A stretch of DNA of 64,000 nt from Nilaparvata lugens (GCF_014356525.2 NC_052517.1:7025500-7089499), one strand, 5' to 3'; shown: positions 46,396-57,954, counted from the stretch's first letter. The notes: generated from the letters alone by a model not told the origin. Numbers and translations are program-made.

Positions 46396-46413
46396 AACCA
46401 CGTTCTGCTACCA
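46396..46413 (-). promoter_or_regulatory. Primer binding site, initiator tRNA-Met type
   Basis: On the minus strand TGGTAGCAGAACGTGGTT lies 2 nt after the 5' LTR. It resembles the complement of the animal initiator tRNA-Met 3' end except for about three bases. Confidence 0.7.
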
Positions 46414-46415
46414 AT

Positions 46416-47286
46416 TGTAACCAACCCTATTTGAGTAATCTCAAATAAGACTGCCTAACAAGTAGGAAGCAATGCTGGTCATGAGGGCCAGTGAATATTT
46501 TGGCAATCCTGGTTGAAATAAAATTTAAGCCAAGTCCGATTGAATCTTATATTTTCAACATTAAAAATCAATTTCATTTCTGAAGTTACAAAATATTCAG
46601 TTTACAAGTTTTGATTATTAAATCTATGTTAGTAACCCGGTAGGCCTACAACTGAAGCTTCAGTGTGATGTGGAATCGTAGATAAGCGACGATTAACGAA
46701 GTTTGAAACTCATAAAATTCGATGGACTTGGTTGAATTAGAAGCCGAATTGTAAAACAAGTGTTCTGCTTACCCCACTTTGAATTGTAAATTGAAATTTA
46801 ATTTTCATACTGTACTGGAATTCCAAAATATTTGGTTGAATTTGCTTGAGTTTATGGAAAATGTGTAGTCTCCTTCATCCTGTATTTATCCTGGTATTAT
46901 ATTTGTCCGGTCATTCAAAATTAATGGTAAAATAAAAAAAAACCCAACTGGGGTTATTCAAATATAAAATTCAATCAGGCATTGTAGATTTACATTTTAT
47001 GCTACTTTAGCATAATTTAAAGAAAAATTTTGTAGTAAAAAATTTAGATATTTCATAATTCAAATCACATGCTACATTTTGAGATGCCACAGGTAGGGCT
47101 TATAGAACAAGAAGAAGAAGGAAATCGCTGGCTGGTCAACCGACAAGGCTTCGTCCAGTTGTACCAATCCAACAAATCAAAATTATTAACTAGAAATTTA
47201 ATAAATGGATATTCAAAGTTATGTCCAAATAAGGAGAAAATAAAATAAATAAAATAAAATTAAGTAATTAATAAATTTTTGGTACA
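46416..47286 (-). repeat. 5' LTR of element 2 (871 bp)
   Basis: Same ends as its partner and one base longer in a T run. Confidence 0.95.
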
Positions 47287-47527
47287 CCCAAACCATAAGC
47301 ACATCCACACTGAAACACTAACTATTTATTTGATCAGAAAAAACGCTTTCCAGAATTTAGCGCGAGAAAACCAGAAGACATCTTGGCGCCCAGACGAGCT
47401 GATAAAGTTCTTTGCATCCTATTTACTTGCATTCAATGAGGCATGCAATTTATAGTCTAGTTTTTTACCAAGTTACATTGAGATATTGAATTGCATGCGT
47501 CATGGCATGCAATTTATAGTCAACTCG

Positions 47528-47805
47528 ACAGCTGATTTATGATGAATAATTCTATAGTCTGATTTTTACTCTAATATTGACGTATGAAGGAGGCTCCTTT
47601 TTCCTTTTATATTATCCTTGAAATGCAAAATTTCCGAAAACCTTGTATATACGTCGACGCGCAATTTAAAAAGGAACATACCTGTCCAATTTCATGAAAA
47701 TCTATTACCGAGTTTCGCCGTAAATGTGCAACATATTAACATTTAAACATTAAGAGAAATGCCAAACCATAGACTTGAATCTTAGACCTCACTTCGATCG
47801 GTCAA
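47528..47805 (-). repeat. R1 copy, CAGCTG-truncated (left arm)
   Basis: Counterpart of 57414-57690. It joins the TATAAATTGCATGC block at the CAGCTG side. Confidence 0.8.
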
Positions 47806-48128
47806 CAAGGACAGGAAGGGGCCTTCTGCAGGCGAGAATGATGTTTCTAGTCGAGGCGTTAGACAAGACTAGAATTTCATTTGAGCACTACAAAAGACAT
47901 TCATGTCCAAAGTAACGTACACTATTTTCTGTCATGATAATCTAAAGAAGAATAATTGAGAAATAGAAAACATTACCTGCTTGTGCTGACATTACTACAT
48001 GCATTCTATAAACATAACCTAGTTTACAAATTCCGAATCAGGAATTTTGTGGAAGTTTACAAAACTTCCACCTGGAGCGCTGAAGGTGGTTTTTTAGCAG
48101 TTTTGCTGTTCCTATTTCGGAACTAGGA

Positions 48129-48180
48129 AGCATACTCGACTGTAAAGAAAACATATGGTTTCATTACAGTAGAGTATGCT
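48129..48180. repeat. 52-bp hairpin (left arm)
   Basis: AGCATACTCGACTGTAA pairs with TTACAGTAGAGTATGCT with one mismatch; the loop holds CATATG. Conserved at 57039-57090. Frames covering it (83 codons in the right arm) are not accepted as genes because the left-arm copy is interrupted. Confidence 0.8.
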
Positions 48181-48254
48181 GTACTGAGAATCATATGTTT
48201 ATTTGTCCTGCAAACAGCTGTTTACCGGCTTGATTTCATGCATGGAAAACAGCT

Positions 48255-48420
48255 GAGATTTATCTATTTATTTTTTTATTTATTTATATTTTTCACAAAG
48301 AAGCAATGATTGGGGGGAGAAAATCTAAGGATACTCCTTGTACTATTTCTCTCCCAAATTTAGATAGCATTTTAGATGTCCAAAATAGGGTTATTCACTT
48401 TACTAAAATTTAGTCAATTT
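48255..48420 (-). repeat. R3 copy (left arm)
   Basis: (TTTA)n followed by 'GATTGGGGGGAGAAAATCTA' and 'CTCTCCCAAATTTAG'. Counterpart near 56860-56960. Confidence 0.55.
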
Positions 48421-49069
48421 TTACTCAAAAACAACGAAAACTGAGATTTTTTAATTTTGACTGATGAAAACAGAATAAAAAACAAAAATATCACACTCAA
48501 ATCACCATTAATTGGAAAATTTTTGAAGATTGAATGACTATGACAAAAAATGAATTATTTAATGCTTTGGATGATTTTTTTTATTTTTGCAGTGGATTTT
48601 TACCGAGAGATCAACGTTATAGAGTTAGTGAAAATTATAGGACAACAGAGTTATGAAGTTTCCATTTTTCAACGTCTACTATGGATGAGAGCTTTGATTC
48701 AAGTTATCTCAGAATATTTGATGTAATTTCATATTAAGCTTTTAATTCAAAATTGAAAAATGTATGTAGTGTTTCGCTTCAATGTGGAAATTAGTGAAGA
48801 ATTGAAAAGTCTCACATAACCTTTATTTGGACAATTTATTTTATGAAATTTGGATGAAAATAAGTTTTGGTCTGTAGTCTGTTTCTTTCTCCCTTAAGTT
48901 GATTGTGAATGATAAATAAATAAGTAATAATTGATCACTTGAAAATGGCATAAATGTCCGAAACATGTTGAGATGAAATATTTCAAAAAAAATATACTGA
49001 GATTTTTATTTTCTTTATATTTATAAATAAGTAATTTTCAGTGTTACAATGTAGGAAAAGTAAGCGGAG

Positions 49070-49400
49070 TAGATCGGGGAGGAGAATGGTGTCGATGAGG
49101 AGGAGGCGAATAATGTGAATGAGGAAGAGAATGTCGTTGAGGAGGATGAGGAGAAGGAAAAAGGGGAAGTAGGAAGAGGTTGACCCGGAAATGTTCTATT
49201 GTCAAGACCACTTGCTATCAGCATACTGCACACACATATACCAAGATAAATATTTACTCATGAGAAAAGAAGGGGAAGTAGTTGATAAAGAAAAAGCAGA
49301 AGGAGAAGAAGGAGGAGTATGAGATGAAGCAGAAGAGGAAGAATGAGTTAAAGGAGGAGGAGAAGGGAAAAAAGAAGGCGAAGGAGAAAAAGAGGAAGAA
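49070..49400. repeat. Purine-rich GA/GGA tract (left arm)
   Basis: Counterpart of the 55720-56165 pyrimidine tract. The right arm has an extra tandem duplicate of about 125 bp here (about 55725-55850 and 55853-55985). Confidence 0.8.
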
Positions 49401-49922
49401 AAACTTCAGTATATAGACTACTGTAGTGGTAAAATGGGTGAATATTCCCCTTCCCGAGCAAAGAGAAGTTTGAGAAATACCTTTCTGACTTCCGACCTTT
49501 TGAATAAACTTCAACTCCCCCTCAACACTACATATATGTACAGTAAACATTTTTCAAAGTATGTCAAGTGTTATCAATACACTGTCAACGAAATGGGATA
49601 CTACGGCTTGATTCTCTTGAAAATGTCACCAGATGGTGTTTTGTTCAATATCCTCAATAACCCTGCTTTTAGTTTACGTTTAGAGATATTCACGTTATAA
49701 TGTGGAAATGATAGCAAAACGTTGTAACAGTTTATCCATTTCCACTGCTGCCAAGAAGTAGAGTGATTTTGTCGGATCTGGTACAAGATCAAAGGTCAGT
49801 GGTCAAGGTCAAAAAAAAAATTCAATTTTATCACACATTTGTCAAAAATGTCAAATTTTTTGACCTTGACCTTTGAGCTTTGCCCTTTGACCTTGTACCA
49901 GATCTGACAAAATATATTCCTC

Positions 49923-50635
49923 TATAGTGAGGTCCACGTTATAATGACAGTATTTGATCAACTTTGGTTTTGATATCCTTGTCTATCATTTGACAAAGCC
50001 GGTGGTACTATCCATTTCTAGGTCCACAACGATGCCAATTATGTTTTTGACGTGACAACGTCTTATAAATTGGTTTGCCGGGAGACACTTCAAGAAACTG
50101 CGTTACGTTCCCACATTATGCGCTCACAATGAGAGCGAGTGAGAGCGTTCGTTTCGGTTCACGGTCGTCTGGAAAGAGCACGAATAGGAGCAGTGGCGAG
50201 CAACCAACGCAACAGCAACCGGAAGGCATTCACCTGGAGAGAGAGTGAAACGGAGCAGTCAACCTGCACAGGCGCCACAAGCAATCTCCTGCGACTGCGC
50301 CACTAATTCAAAATGTCAAGTCAATGGTTGTCTCTCTCGCTCTTAGGTGGGGCGCGGGCTAACCATGCCCGAGTGGAAGGGACGCGTGCCTCTCACTCAC
50401 TCTCATTGTGAGTTATTATTTCATCCTTCTTCCTACTATACGAATGAATAATCACATTAAAATTATTTTACCACTCAAAGTCGTTGTCACGTAAAACTTT
50501 CGCCCATATACCAACTTTACAGGCAACCATGCAATTTTTTTTACAGTGTAGAAATATAATTAATTAATTCAGAGAATCAGCATCGCTTTTTTTTCTATCT
50601 TTATCCACTGTCATTATAACGTAGACCTTACTACA
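49923..50635. mobile_element. R7 MITE with nested insertion
   Basis: TATAGTGAGGTCCACGTTA at the left and TAACGTAGACCTTACTACA at the right. It is interrupted at 50050 by another element. It lies inside a 1.06-kb stretch absent from the right arm. Confidence 0.7.
50050..50542. mobile_element. G+C-richer TIR element nested in R7
   Basis: Begins ACGTGACAACGTCTT and carries the inverted CGTTGTCACGT at 50482-50492; the insertion in R7 extends to about 50542. It is clearly more G+C-rich than its host and holds no recognised gene. Confidence 0.6.
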
Positions 50636-50857
50636 CAGCTTGATTCTCTTGAAAATGTCACCAAATGGTGTTTTCTTCAATGTCCTCAATAACCCTGCTT
50701 TTAGTTTAAGTTTAGAGATATTCACGTTATAATGTAGAAATGATAGGAACAAGTTTTAACAGTTTTTCCATTTCCACTGCTGCCAAGCAGTAGAGTGATT
50801 TTGTCAGATCTGGTACAAGGTCAAATGTCAGTGGTCAAGGTCAAAAAAAAATCTGGT

Positions 50858-51135
50858 GTGGCGCACTCACACAACTTTCCCTGCCATTATGAAAATTGAT
50901 TACCTGACGCTAGTGTTCACACAAATCTCAAGTCTACTTATAAACAAATATTTGAGCCAGCTGGTGACAGGAAAATAATGCTGGAGACACACGAGGTCTG
51001 CTATTTCTTCATAGTGAATCATTTGATAGAATCAACAGATGCCTACAGTTTGCAATTGGATAATCACATTTTATCGAATTTCTAGCTTATTTTTAATTCT
51101 AGGTGAAATTGTTACATTAATTGTAGAGATTCTCA
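50858..51135 (-). repeat. R5 copy (left arm)
   Basis: Reverse of 6630-6925. Adjacent to R9. Confidence 0.8.
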
Positions 51136-51512
51136 TGCTCAATCTTTTCCACTCAAGTTTTTTTGTTTGAATTGTATCTGAAGCCTGATAATTGAAAATC
51201 TAAAATCAATTTTGCATAGATGGAGTGGAGCTCCTGAAATTTTTACAGATATGTGACTTGTGGCAGTTGATAGAGCTTATCAATGACTATCTTAGGTATA
51301 ACTTTAATCAAAATCGTTGGAGCCGTTTTTGAGAAAATCGCGAAAAACCCTGTTTTTGAGAACATTTTCGCCATTTTAGCCGCCATCTTGAATCGCATTT
51401 GATTGAAATTGATCGTGTCAGATCCTTATATTGTAAGGAGCTTACGTTCCAAATTTCAAGTCATTCTGTTGATTGGGAGATGAGATATTGTGTACACAGA
51501 TTCACATACACT

Positions 51513-51564
<52 letters not shown>

Positions 51565-51697
51565 GACCAATACCCAAAAACCACTTTTTGGACTCAGGGG
51601 ACCTTGAAACGTATAGAAAATTAGAAATTGGGGTACCTTAATTTTTTTCGGAAAGCAATACTTTCCTTACCTATGGTAATAGGGCAAGGAAAGTAAA
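51136..51697 (-). repeat. R9 with (CA)n (left arm)
   Basis: Contains 'AAGATGGCGGC'-type sequence in reverse, a (CA)n block at 51514-51560, and a terminal hairpin at 51659-51694 (TACTTTCCTT... paired). Counterpart of 54480-55012. Only one of the two inverted ends of a complete R9 is present. Confidence 0.8.
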
Positions 51698-52220
51698 AAA
51701 TTAAGAAATTCAATTTTTTTCATATTTATAAATGTTTTGACCTTGACCTTTGAGCTTTGCCCTTTGACCTTGTTCAGATCCGACAAAATAATTCCCTGTA
51801 CCAACAATAGTTCTTGTTTCCTTTGAGCTTTTGAAATTCCATTATTACAATTTTCTTTACTCTTTAATAAGAATATAATTTATCCTCTTACATTTATCAA
51901 AGGATTTTATAATTATTTTTCTTCAAGTTTGTGGGATACCGTGTTAGTATGAGTGCTCCTGTAATCCAACATCCTCAAAACCCCATTACCAAACATGTGA
52001 AACACCTCAAATCCGACCTCATATACCTTGAACCTCATCACCAACTTATTGACAACAGAATCAGCCAACTTCCAATCAAATAATAGCATTGTTACATTGG
52101 ACAAAAGTAGAGATAATTTGTGGGGATGAAGCCACTTTTTTGCTCGAGATCCCCCTCCCCCCTCTCCCCCCTCGTCCATCCCTCCTCCCCTTCCCCCCGC
52201 CTGTAGGGCGGGGGGTGTTC

Positions 52221-52480
52221 TAAAAATAGATTTCCCCCTCCCCCTGTCCAGTGGAGGTGAGGGGGAGAGAGTGAGAGGGAGATATATCTTTCTCTCTCTT
52301 TCTAAAAATAGATTTCCCCTTCCCCCTGTCCAGTGGAGGTGAGGGGGAGAGAGTGAGAGGGAGATATATCTTTCTCTCTCTCTTTCTAAAAATAGATTTC
52401 CCCTTCCCCCTGTCCAGTGGAGGTGAGGGGGATAGAGAGAGAGAGGGAGATATCTCTCTCTCTCTCCAGGTGAGGGAAAA
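52221..52480. repeat. 82-84-bp minisatellite, three units
   Basis: 'TAAAAATAGATTTCCCC' starts at 52221, 52303 and 52387. Each unit includes CCCCTGTCCAGTGGAGGTGA and a GA/CT tract. The 204-codon frame over it is an artefact. Confidence 0.85.
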
Positions 52481-52894
52481 AAAATTTCCCTTTTAGGAGG
52501 AAAAATTCCCTCTCTGTCTACTGTCAAATTGAAGTGAATTCATATTTCTACATCTAATGCTATGGTGACAGATTGAGGTGAATTCTAAAGATGTGGGGGA
52601 AAAAATCTCTTGAGAGGGAAAAATTCCTTTGGTGACAAATTGAAGTGAATCCATTTCGCTCTACTATGATGAGGATAGAGATAGAGATCTCCTTCTTTTA
52701 CTCACGTCATCTCTTTCCCGCACCCTTTCTGAAAGGAGATAAGAATCAATTGAGAAATTCTCTCCCAGTATAGATGAGAGGGAAAAATTCCTTTTGGTGA
52801 CAGATTAAAGTGAATCCATATTAAAGTGAGGTCAATGACTCTCTCTATATCTAATTGAATTGAGAAATTCTCTCTCATCTAATGCTATAAATCT

Positions 52895-53275
52895 CTACGT
52901 TCTTTTACATTTTTTATCTGCAATATCGTACAAGCATTTCCAAAGTTCATCGGAATTTTTAACAACAGATAATGGCGAATCATTTGTACAATCATAATGT
53001 AGATGACCGCTGTCTAGAATATTGAGCAGTTCGAAAATCTCAGATAGAATCGAAAAGTGTACATTTTCTGTTTTTGTTAACGGTAAATCAACATCTTGAC
53101 ATCCTGTTGAAAATTTAATATTCTTCGCAATTGAATCAAATTCATTAAATGAAATTGACATCAAGAGACGAGATAATTTTTGAATTTTGAAAAACCATAA
53201 CACTGCATCTTGCAGATGTTTGATGCGAGTCGAATGAGGGGGAAAGAATTCTAAATTGATGATATGCACGTGCAC
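52895..53275 (-). CDS. Unknown 126-codon ORF in the spacer
   Basis: Not recognised. The composition is balanced and protein-like ('ISFNEFDSIAKNIKFSTG', 'HYDCTNDSPLSVVKNSDE') with several Cys and no low-complexity run. The listed start is GTG; an internal ATG lies near codon 39. It ends TTTTACATT after a Lys/Cys-rich tail. It could be a terminal exon or a transposon remnant. Its upstream side (53260-53390) has clustered CACGTG motifs. Confidence 0.4.
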   Translation of the reverse strand: MHVHIINLEFFPPHSTRIKHLQDAVLWFFKIQKLSRLLMSISFNEFDSIAKNIKFSTGCQDVDLPLTKTENVHFSILSEIFELLNILDSGHLHYDCTNDSPLSVVKNSDELWKCLYDIADKKCKRT

Positions 53276-53390
53276 TAAAGATTACCCCACACGTGCTGTC
53301 TGCTCTAGCTCTAAATTAATGAGATGCACGTGTTATAGGCGCACGTGCACTAAAGATTACCACACACGTGGTGTCTGCTCTAGCTCTAAG
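53260..53390. promoter_or_regulatory. Cluster of five CACGTG E-boxes
   Basis: CACGTG at 53267, 53290, 53327, 53342 and 53365, within two ~75-bp near-repeats ('GCACTAAAGATTACC'). Function inferred only from motif density. Confidence 0.6.
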
Positions 53391-53571
53391 CAGCAACTAA
53401 ACTAAAAAACGTGAATGGGATATCGGAATGAAAAATCGTTTGAAGGCAGAAAACGTTTATTTACACATTTCACTACAACAACACATAACTTCATCTTCAA
53501 TTCTAATTAGCTTATCTATACATAAATTATGAGGACGATAATAACATAGATAGTCTCTTATATCATTTAAA

Positions 53572-53671
53572 NNNNNNNNNNNNNNNNNNNNNNNNNNNNN
53601 NNNNNNNNNNNNNNNNNNNNNNNNNNNNNNNNNNNNNNNNNNNNNNNNNNNNNNNNNNNNNNNNNNNNNNN
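53572..53671. other. Assembly gap (100 N)
   Basis: Placeholder gap close to the symmetry centre of the inverted duplication. Confidence 0.99.
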
Positions 53672-53809
53672 AGAAAAGAGAGAGAGAGAGAAAAAGATGG
53701 AATAGTGAAAATGGGTGAATGGAATTTCTAACATATATGGAGAGGACAGCAGAAGACAAAAGCTATGCATTTGAAATGAGCTAGTCATGGAATATGTTTG
53801 GTCGGATTG

Positions 53810-54045
53810 TATGATGAGGAGGAGGAGTTGGTGGCGGAGGAGGAGGAGTGGGAGGAGGACGAGGAGGAGTAGGAGGAGGAGAAGGAATGTAAGGATTTGT
53901 CCATGTGACAATGCTATTATTTGATTTGAAATTGGAGTAGGAGGAGGAGAAGGTGGAGTTGGAGGAGAAGGTGGTGGAAGAGGTGGATGATGAGGGAATG
54001 AGGATGAGGAGGAGGAGAGGGAGAAGAGGAATGGGAGGAATGTAA
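53810..54045. repeat. (GGA)n tracts with a ~154-bp duplication
   Basis: 'GGAATGTAAGGATTTGTCC' occurs at about 53884 and 54038, each before 'GACAATGCTATTATTTGATT'. Confidence 0.8.
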
Positions 54046-54479
54046 GGATTTGTCCAATGTGACAATGCTATTATTTGATTGGAAGTAGGCTGATTCTGTT
54101 GTCAATAAGTTGGTGATGAGGTTTAAGGTATATGAGGTTTAAGGTATATGAGGTCGGATTTAAGGTGTTTCACACGTTTGGTAATGGAGTTTTGTGCTGT
54201 ACCTTAAGGATGTTGGATTACAGGGGCATCCATACTAACACGGTATCCCACAAACTTGAAGAAAAATAATTATAAAATCCTTTGAAAAATGTAAGAGGAT
54301 GAATTATATTCTTATTAAAGAGTTAAGAAAATAGTAAACATGGAATTTCAAAAGCTCAAAGGAAACAAGAACTATTGTTGGTAGAGGAAATTATTTTGTC
54401 GGATCTGGTACAAGGTCAAAGGGCAAAGCTCAAAGGTCGAGATCAAAAAATTTATAAATATGAAAAAAATTGAATTTTT

Positions 54480-55012
54480 TTAATTGTTTACTTCCCTTGC
54501 CCTATTACCATAGGTAAGGAAAGTATTGCTCTCCGAAAAAATTAAGGTACCCCAATTTCTAAATCTATATGTTTCAAGGTCCCCTGAGTCCAAAAAGTGG
54601 TTTGGGTATTGGTCTGTATGTGTGTGGGTGTGTGTGTGTGTATGAGTGTATGTGCGTCTGTGTACACGATATCTCATTCCCAATTAACGGAATGACTTGA
54701 AATTTGGAACGTAAGCTCCTTACAATATAAGGATCCGACACGAACAATTTCGATCAAATGCGATTCAAGATGGAGGCTAAAATGGCGAAAATGTTGTCAA
54801 AAACAGGGTTTTTCGCGATTTTCTCAAAAACGGCTCCAACGATTTTGATTAAAGTTATACCTAAGATAATCATTGATAAGCTCTATCAACTGCCACAAGT
54901 TACATTTATCTGTAAAAATTTCTGGAGCTCCGCCCCAAAGTTTGATTTTAGATTCTCAATTATCAGGCTTCAGATATAATTCAAACAAAAAAAATTGAGT
55001 GGAAAAGATTGA
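54480..55012 (+). repeat. R9 with (TG)n (right arm)
   Basis: Terminal hairpin at 54489-54525, (TG)n at 54616-54645, then the 'AACGGCTCCAACGATTTTGA' block; joins R5 at 55013. Confidence 0.8.
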
Positions 55013-55292
55013 GCATGAGAATCTCTACAATTAATGTAACAATTTCACCTAGAATTTAAAATAAGCTAGAAATTCGATAAAATGTGATTATCCAATTGCA
55101 AACTGTAGGCAACTGTTGATTCTATCAAATGATTCACTATGAAGAGATAGCAGACCTCGTGTGTCTCCAGCGTTATTTTCCTGTCACCAGCTGGCTCAAA
55201 TATTTGTTTATAAGTAGACTTGAGATTTGCGTGAACACTAGCGTCAGGTGATCAATTTTCATAATGGCAAGGAAAGTTGTGTGAGTGCGCCT
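55013..55292 (+). repeat. R5 copy (right arm)
   Basis: Counterpart of 50858-51135 and a relative of 6630-6925. Confidence 0.8.
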
Positions 55293-55719
55293 TACCAGAT
55301 TTTTTTTTTTGACCTTGACCACTGACATTTGACCTTGTACCAGATCCGACAAAATCACTCTACTTCTTGGCAGCAGTGGAAATGGATAAACTGTTACAAC
55401 GTGTTGCAATCATTTCCACATTATAACATGAATATCTCTAAACGTAAACTAAAAGCAGGGTTATTGAGGATATTGAACAAAACACCTGGTGACATTTTCA
55501 AGAGAATCAAGCCGTAGTATCCCATTTTGTTGACAGTGTATTGATAACACTTGACATACGTTGAAAAATGTTTACTGTACATATATGTAGTGTAGAGGGG
55601 GAGTTGAAGTTTATTCAAAACGTCGGAAGTCAGAAAGGTATTTCTCAAACTTCTCTCTGCTCGGGAAGGGGAATATTCACCCATTTTACCACTACAGTAG
55701 TCTATATACTGAAGTTTTT

Positions 55720-56170
55720 CTCCTTCTCCTTCTTTTTTTCCTTCTCCTTCTCCTTCAACTCATTCTTCCTCTTCTGCTTCATCTCATACTCCTCCTTCTG
55801 CTTCTCCTTTATCAACTACTTCTCCTTCTTTTTTCATGAGTAAATATTTATCTTTTCTCCTTCTCCTTCTTTTTTTCCTTCTCCTTCTCCTTTAACTCAT
55901 TCTTCCTCTTCTGCTTCATCTCATACTCCTTCTTCTTCTCCTTTATCAACTACTTTTCCTTCTTTTTTCATGAGTAAATATTTATCTTGGTATATGTGTG
56001 TGCAGTATGCTGATAGCAAGTGGTCTTGACAATAGAACATTTCCGGGTCAACCCCTTCCTACTTCTCCTTTTCCTTCTCCTCATCCTCCTCAACGACATT
56101 CTCCTCCTCATTCACATTATTCGCCTCCTCCTCATCGACACCATTCTCCTCCCCGATCTACTCCGCTTAC
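55720..56170. repeat. Pyrimidine-rich TTC/TCC tracts (right arm)
   Basis: Includes a ~125-bp tandem duplication not present in the left arm. 56171-57413 is arm sequence with R3 copies (near 56280-56400 and 56860-56960) and no accepted gene. Confidence 0.8.
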
Positions 56171-57038
56171 TTTTCCTACATTGTAACACTGAAAATTACT
56201 TATTTATAAATATAAAGAAAATAATAATCTCAGTACCTTTTTTTTTTAAATATTTCATCACAACATGTTTCGGTCATTTATGCCATTTTCAAGTGATCAA
56301 TTATTACTTATTTATTTATCATTCACAATCAATTCAAGGACAAAGAAACAGACTACAGTCCAAAACTTCTTTTCATCCCAATTTCATAAAATGAATTGCC
56401 CAAATAAAGGTTATGTGAGACTTTTCAATTCTTCACTAATTTCTACATTGAAACAAAACACTACATACATTTTCAATTTTGAATTCAAAGCTTAATATGA
56501 AATTACATCAAATATACTGAGATAACTAGAATCATAGCTCTCTTCCATAGTAGACGTTGAAAAAAGGAAACTTCATAACTCTGTTGTCCTATAATTTTCA
56601 GTAACTCTATAACGTTGATCTCTGGGTAAAAATCCACTGCAAAAATAAAAAAAATCATCCAAAGCATTGGATAATTTATTTTTTGTCATAGTCATTCAAT
56701 CTCAAAAATTTTCCAATTAATGGTGATTTGAGTGTGATATTTTTGTTTTTTATTCTGTTTTCACCAGTCAAAATTTAAAAATCTTAGTTTTCGTTGTTTT
56801 TGAGTAAAAATGGACTAAATTTTAGTAAAGTGAAATCATAACCCTATTTTGGACATTTAAAATGTTTTCTGAATTTGGGAGAGAAATAGTACAAGGAGTA
56901 TCCTTAGATTTTCTCCCCCAATCATTGCTTATTTGTGAAAAATATAAATAAATAGATAAATCTCAGCTGTTTTCCATGCATGAAATCAAACCGGTAAACA
57001 GCTGTTTGCAGATCAAATAAACATATGATTCTCAGTAC

Positions 57039-57090
57039 AGCATACTCTACTGTAATGAAACCATATGTTTTCTTTACAGTCAAGTATGCT
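57039..57090. repeat. 52-bp hairpin (right arm)
   Basis: Counterpart of 48129-48180, with the stem preserved. Confidence 0.8.
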
Positions 57091-57413
57091 TCCTAGTTCC
57101 GAAATAGGAACAGCAAAACTGCTACAAAAAACCACCTTCAGCGCTCCAGGTGGAAGTTTTGTCAACTTCCACAAATTCCTGATTCGGAATTTGTGAACTA
57201 GGTTATGTTTATAGAATGCATGTAGTAACTTCAGCACAAGCAGGTAATGTTTTCTATTTCTCAATTATTCTTCTTTAGATTATTATGACAGAAAATAGTG
57301 TACGTTACTTTGGACATGAGTGTCTTTTGTAGTGCTCAAATGAAATTTTAGTCTTGGCTAACGCCTCGACTAGAAACATCATTCTCGCCTGCAGAAGGCC
57401 CTTCCCGTCCTTG

Positions 57414-57690
57414 TTGACCGATTGAAGTGAGGTCCAAGATTCAAGTCTATGGTTTGGCATTTCTCTTAATGTTTAAATGTTTATATGTTGCGCATTTACG
57501 GCGAAACTCGGTAATAGATTTTCATGAAATTTGACAGGTATGTTCCTTTTTAAATTGCGCGTCGACGTATATACAAGGTTTTCGGAAATTTTGCATTTCA
57601 AGGATAATAAAAAAGGAAAAAGGAGCCTCCTTCATACGTCAATATTAGAGTGAAAATCAGACTATAGAATTATTCATCATAAATCAGCTG
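57414..57690 (+). repeat. R1 copy, CAGCTG-truncated (right arm)
   Basis: Counterpart of 47528-47805. Confidence 0.8.
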
Positions 57691-57950
57691 TCGAGTTGAC
57701 TATAAATTGCATGCCATATCTCAATGTAACTTGGTAAAAAATTAGCAGCTGTGTAGACTATAAATTGCATGCCTCATTGAATGCAAGTAAATAGGATGCA
57801 AAGAACTTATATCAGCTCGTCTGGGCGCCAAGATGTCTTCTGGTTTTCTCGCGCTAAATTCTGGAAAGCGTTATATGATAATTAAATCTTGTGTAAGCAT
57901 GATATGATCAAATAAATAGTTAGTGTTTCAGTGTGGATATGCTTATGGTT

Positions 57951-57954
57951 TGGG
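57951..57954. other. Empty site for LTR element 2
   Basis: A single TGGG (CCCA in reverse) joins 'CATATGCTTATGGTT' and 'TCGTCGTTATAACTGCG', the two flanks of element 2 in the left arm. Confidence 0.93.

Larger units (their letters stand above)
40022..47286 (-). mobile_element. Ty3/Gypsy LTR retrotransposon, young, near-intact
   Basis: 7265 bp, LTR-gag-pol-LTR on the minus strand, no env. CCCA flanks both ends (40018-40021 and 47287-47290), and the empty site with one CCCA is in the right arm at 57951-57954. The LTRs differ by eye by three substitutions and one 1-base indel in 870 bp. Pol is a single open frame; gag has one frame break. Confidence 0.96.
31272..52106 (+). repeat. Left arm of large inverted duplication
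   Basis: Reverse complement of 54050-62154. Matched landmarks include 31280-31403 with 62020-62150, 38428-38835 with 61640-62020, 38845-40021 with 57951-59128, 47287-49800 with 55310-57954, and 50860-52106 with 54050-55290. By eye identity is roughly 95% with scattered indels. The arm is enlarged by the LINE (31404-38427), LTR element 2 (40022-47286) and about 1.06 kb of extra sequence at 49800-50860. Confidence 0.92.
52107..54049. other. Spacer between the palindrome arms
   Basis: About 1.94 kb including the second N gap. It contains a minisatellite, an unknown ORF, an E-box cluster and GGA tracts. 52500-52890 repeats 'GGTGACAGATTGAAGTGAA'-type phrases irregularly. Confidence 0.75.

Noticed and set aside
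52000..52527. 204-codon Arg/Ser/Pro ORF
   Set aside because: It covers the 82-84-bp minisatellite and (CT)n blocks.
57013..57264. 83-codon ORF in the right arm as a host exon
   Set aside because: The left-arm counterpart is interrupted by a stop and indels, and the frame spans a hairpin.
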